The notes under the pieces: generated by a model | Databases searched by the model: none | What the model saw: only the letters and a program-made list of their open reading frames with translations | What the model was told of the DNA's origin: nothing | Program-made: the position numbers and the translations under genes | NCBI GenBank assembly: GCA_947258435.1 | Contig: CAMYID010000014.1 | Coordinates: forward strand, 1-64,000 | Origin: an uncultured Alphaproteobacteria bacterium | Lineage (GTDB): Bacteria; Pseudomonadota; Alphaproteobacteria; UBA11222 | Length of the DNA stretch: 64,000 nucleotides | Direction of reading: 5' to 3' | Shown: positions 62,766 to 64,000 of the stretch, piece by piece | Layout of the letters: each line of letters begins with the position of its first letter | Position numbering within the stretch: position 1 is the stretch's first letter

Positions 62766-64000
62766 TCAGCCTGAACCGGCCTTTTCTTTGCTCCGTGCGG
62801 CCTTTCGCGGTGATTTCGGTTTGGCTTTTGCCCTTGTCTTCGATGTTACGGTCCGGGCCTGGCTGGCGGACAGGATGGGGGCGAGGAACTGGCCGGTATA
62901 GCTGTCGGCGTTGGCGGCCACATCTTCCGGTGTGCCGGCGGCAACGATCAGCCCGCCGCCATCGCCCCCTTCGGGGCCCAGATCGATCAGCCAGTCAGCG
63001 GTCTTGATGACTTCGAGATTATGCTCGATCACCACCACGGTATTGCCCGTATCGACAAGTTCCTGCAGCACTTCAAGCAGTTTACGCACATCCTCGAAAT
63101 GCAGCCCCGTGGTCGGTTCATCGAGGATATAGAGTGTGCGTCCGGTGGCGCGTTTGGACAGCTCCTTGGCAAGTTTCACCCGCTGCGCTTCGCCCCCCGA
63201 CAGGGTGGTTGCCTGCTGCCCGACCTTGATATAGCCAAGCCCCACCCGCTTCAGCGTGACAAGCTTGTCGCGCACCGCGGGCACCGCCTTGAAGAACTCG
63301 GCCGCGTCCTCGACGGTCATATCAAGGATATCGGCAATGGATTTGTCGCGGAATGTGACTTCCAGTGTCTCGCGATTGTAGCGTTGGCCCTTACAGATGT
63401 CGCATTGCACATAGACATCGGGCAAAAAGTGCATCTCGATCTTGATGACGCCATCGCCCTGGCAGGCCTCACACCGTCCGCCCTTCACATTGAAGGAAAA
63501 CCGGCCCGGCTTGTAACCCCGCGCTTGCGCCTCGGGCAGGCCCGCGAACCAGTCCCGGATCGGGGTGAAGGCGCCGGTATAGGTTGCCGGGTTCGAGCGT
63601 GGGGTGCGGCCGATCGGCGACTGGTCGATATCGATCACCTTGTCGAGGAATTCCAGCCCGTCGATCCGGCTATGGGCACCGGGCAGATCGCGCGCGCCGT
63701 TGAGCCGCCGCGCAGCGGCCTTGTATAGGGTTTCAATAACAAGTGTCGATTTGCCGCCGCCCGACACCCCGGTCACGCAGGTAAAAGTACCAAGCGGGAT
63801 ATGCGCATCGACCGCATGCAGATTGTTGGCTGTCGCGCCGATCACGCCCAGATACTGGTCCTGCCTTGCGCTGCGTCGTTCGGCGGGGATCGGCACCGCG
63901 CGCGCGCCGGTCAGATACTGCCCGGTCAGGCTGTCGGGATTGGCCATAACCGCATCGGGCGTGCCCTCTGCGACGACCCTGCCTCCATGGACGCCGGCAC
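62766..64000 (-). CDS. uvrA: UvrA excinuclease subunit, C-terminal part (partial at right edge)
   Basis: The C-terminal 411 codons of UvrA, continuing beyond the window; codons up to 64000 ([17 protein letters not shown]) are in frame. The second ATPase has Walker [10 protein letters not shown], a zinc finger with CEACQGDG and [10 protein letters not shown], signature [13 protein letters not shown] and Walker [13 protein letters not shown]. The tail ([20 protein letters not shown]) is basic. UvrA finds bulky DNA lesions for nucleotide excision repair. An internal ATG at 63947 is not the start. Confidence 0.96.
   Translation of the reverse strand, partial: AGVHGGRVVAEGTPDAVMANPDSLTGQYLTGARAVPIPAERRSARQDQYLGVIGATANNLHAVDAHIPLGTFTCVTGVSGGGKSTLVIETLYKAAARRLNGARDLPGAHSRIDGLEFLDKVIDIDQSPIGRTPRSNPATYTGAFTPIRDWFAGLPEAQARGYKPGRFSFNVKGGRCEACQGDGVIKIEMHFLPDVYVQCDICKGQRYNRETLEVTFRDKSIADILDMTVEDAAEFFKAVPAVRDKLVTLKRVGLGYIKVGQQATTLSGGEAQRVKLAKELSKRATGRTLYILDEPTTGLHFEDVRKLLEVLQELVDTGNTVVVIEHNLEVIKTADWLIDLGPEGGDGGGLIVAAGTPEDVAANADSYTGQFLAPILSASQARTVTSKTRAKAKPKSPRKAARSKEKAGSG

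Overview
The window is chromosomal DNA of an alphaproteobacterium. Supporting signs are a GTTC-N7-GTTC LexA box in front of an imuA-imuB-dnaE2 cassette, a membrane-anchored CycM-type cytochrome c, a Flp pilin, a yejA-yejB-yejE-yejF transporter set and Fur-type iron genes. The genus cannot be read from the sequence. From about 8 kb onward the DNA is GC-rich and looks like ordinary chromosome. The first 7.2 kb is visibly AT-richer and is the right-hand end of an integrated element.

Region 1 (1-7248) is the end of a genomic island: the tail of a CzcCBA-type heavy-metal efflux operon (adaptor, RND pump, CDF exporter), a 33-codon integrase remnant, a class II Fic AMP-transferase with a paired operator over its promoter, three 22-bp direct repeats, a complete tyrosine integrase, and an att site made of the 3' part of a tRNA-fMet gene (7204-7248) followed by what looks like that tRNA's own terminator. 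Region 2 (7205-7750) holds debris of a serine recombinase and a transposase-like HTH, so several elements seem to have used the same tRNA.

Region 3 (8.0-22.1 kb): an alternative oxidase converges on a Baeyer-Villiger-type monooxygenase. The SOS mutasome operon imuA-imuB-dnaE2 is on the minus strand. Divergent from it is a Fur-box-controlled operon of imelysin, di-heme oxidoreductase, a second imelysin-like protein and a DUF1513 protein.

Region 4 (22.1-32.3 kb) is a chaperone-usher pilus locus with an unusual layout: three separately spaced pilin-like genes on the plus strand meet an usher-chaperone pair on the minus strand. The third pilin lacks the N-terminal donor-strand extension and is a candidate single-domain tip subunit. 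A multi-PAS histidine kinase and a divergent response regulator with a second, degenerate receiver domain lie next to the locus.

Region 5 (32.5-64 kb): fadH and a cytochrome P450 (divergent), tRNA-Gln with a 14-bp tandem repeat, a glycosyltransferase/epimerase/methyltransferase set, an orphan Flp pilin, a TAXI binding protein, a GST, an M17 aminopeptidase with MarR and NlpC/P60 genes, a Yej-type peptide ABC transporter with two tandem binding proteins, cycM, kdsB-pheA-tesB, a Kef-type antiporter, an RND drug-efflux pair with a divergent TetR regulator whose first codons contain two operator-like repeats, and the 3' part of uvrA running off the right edge.
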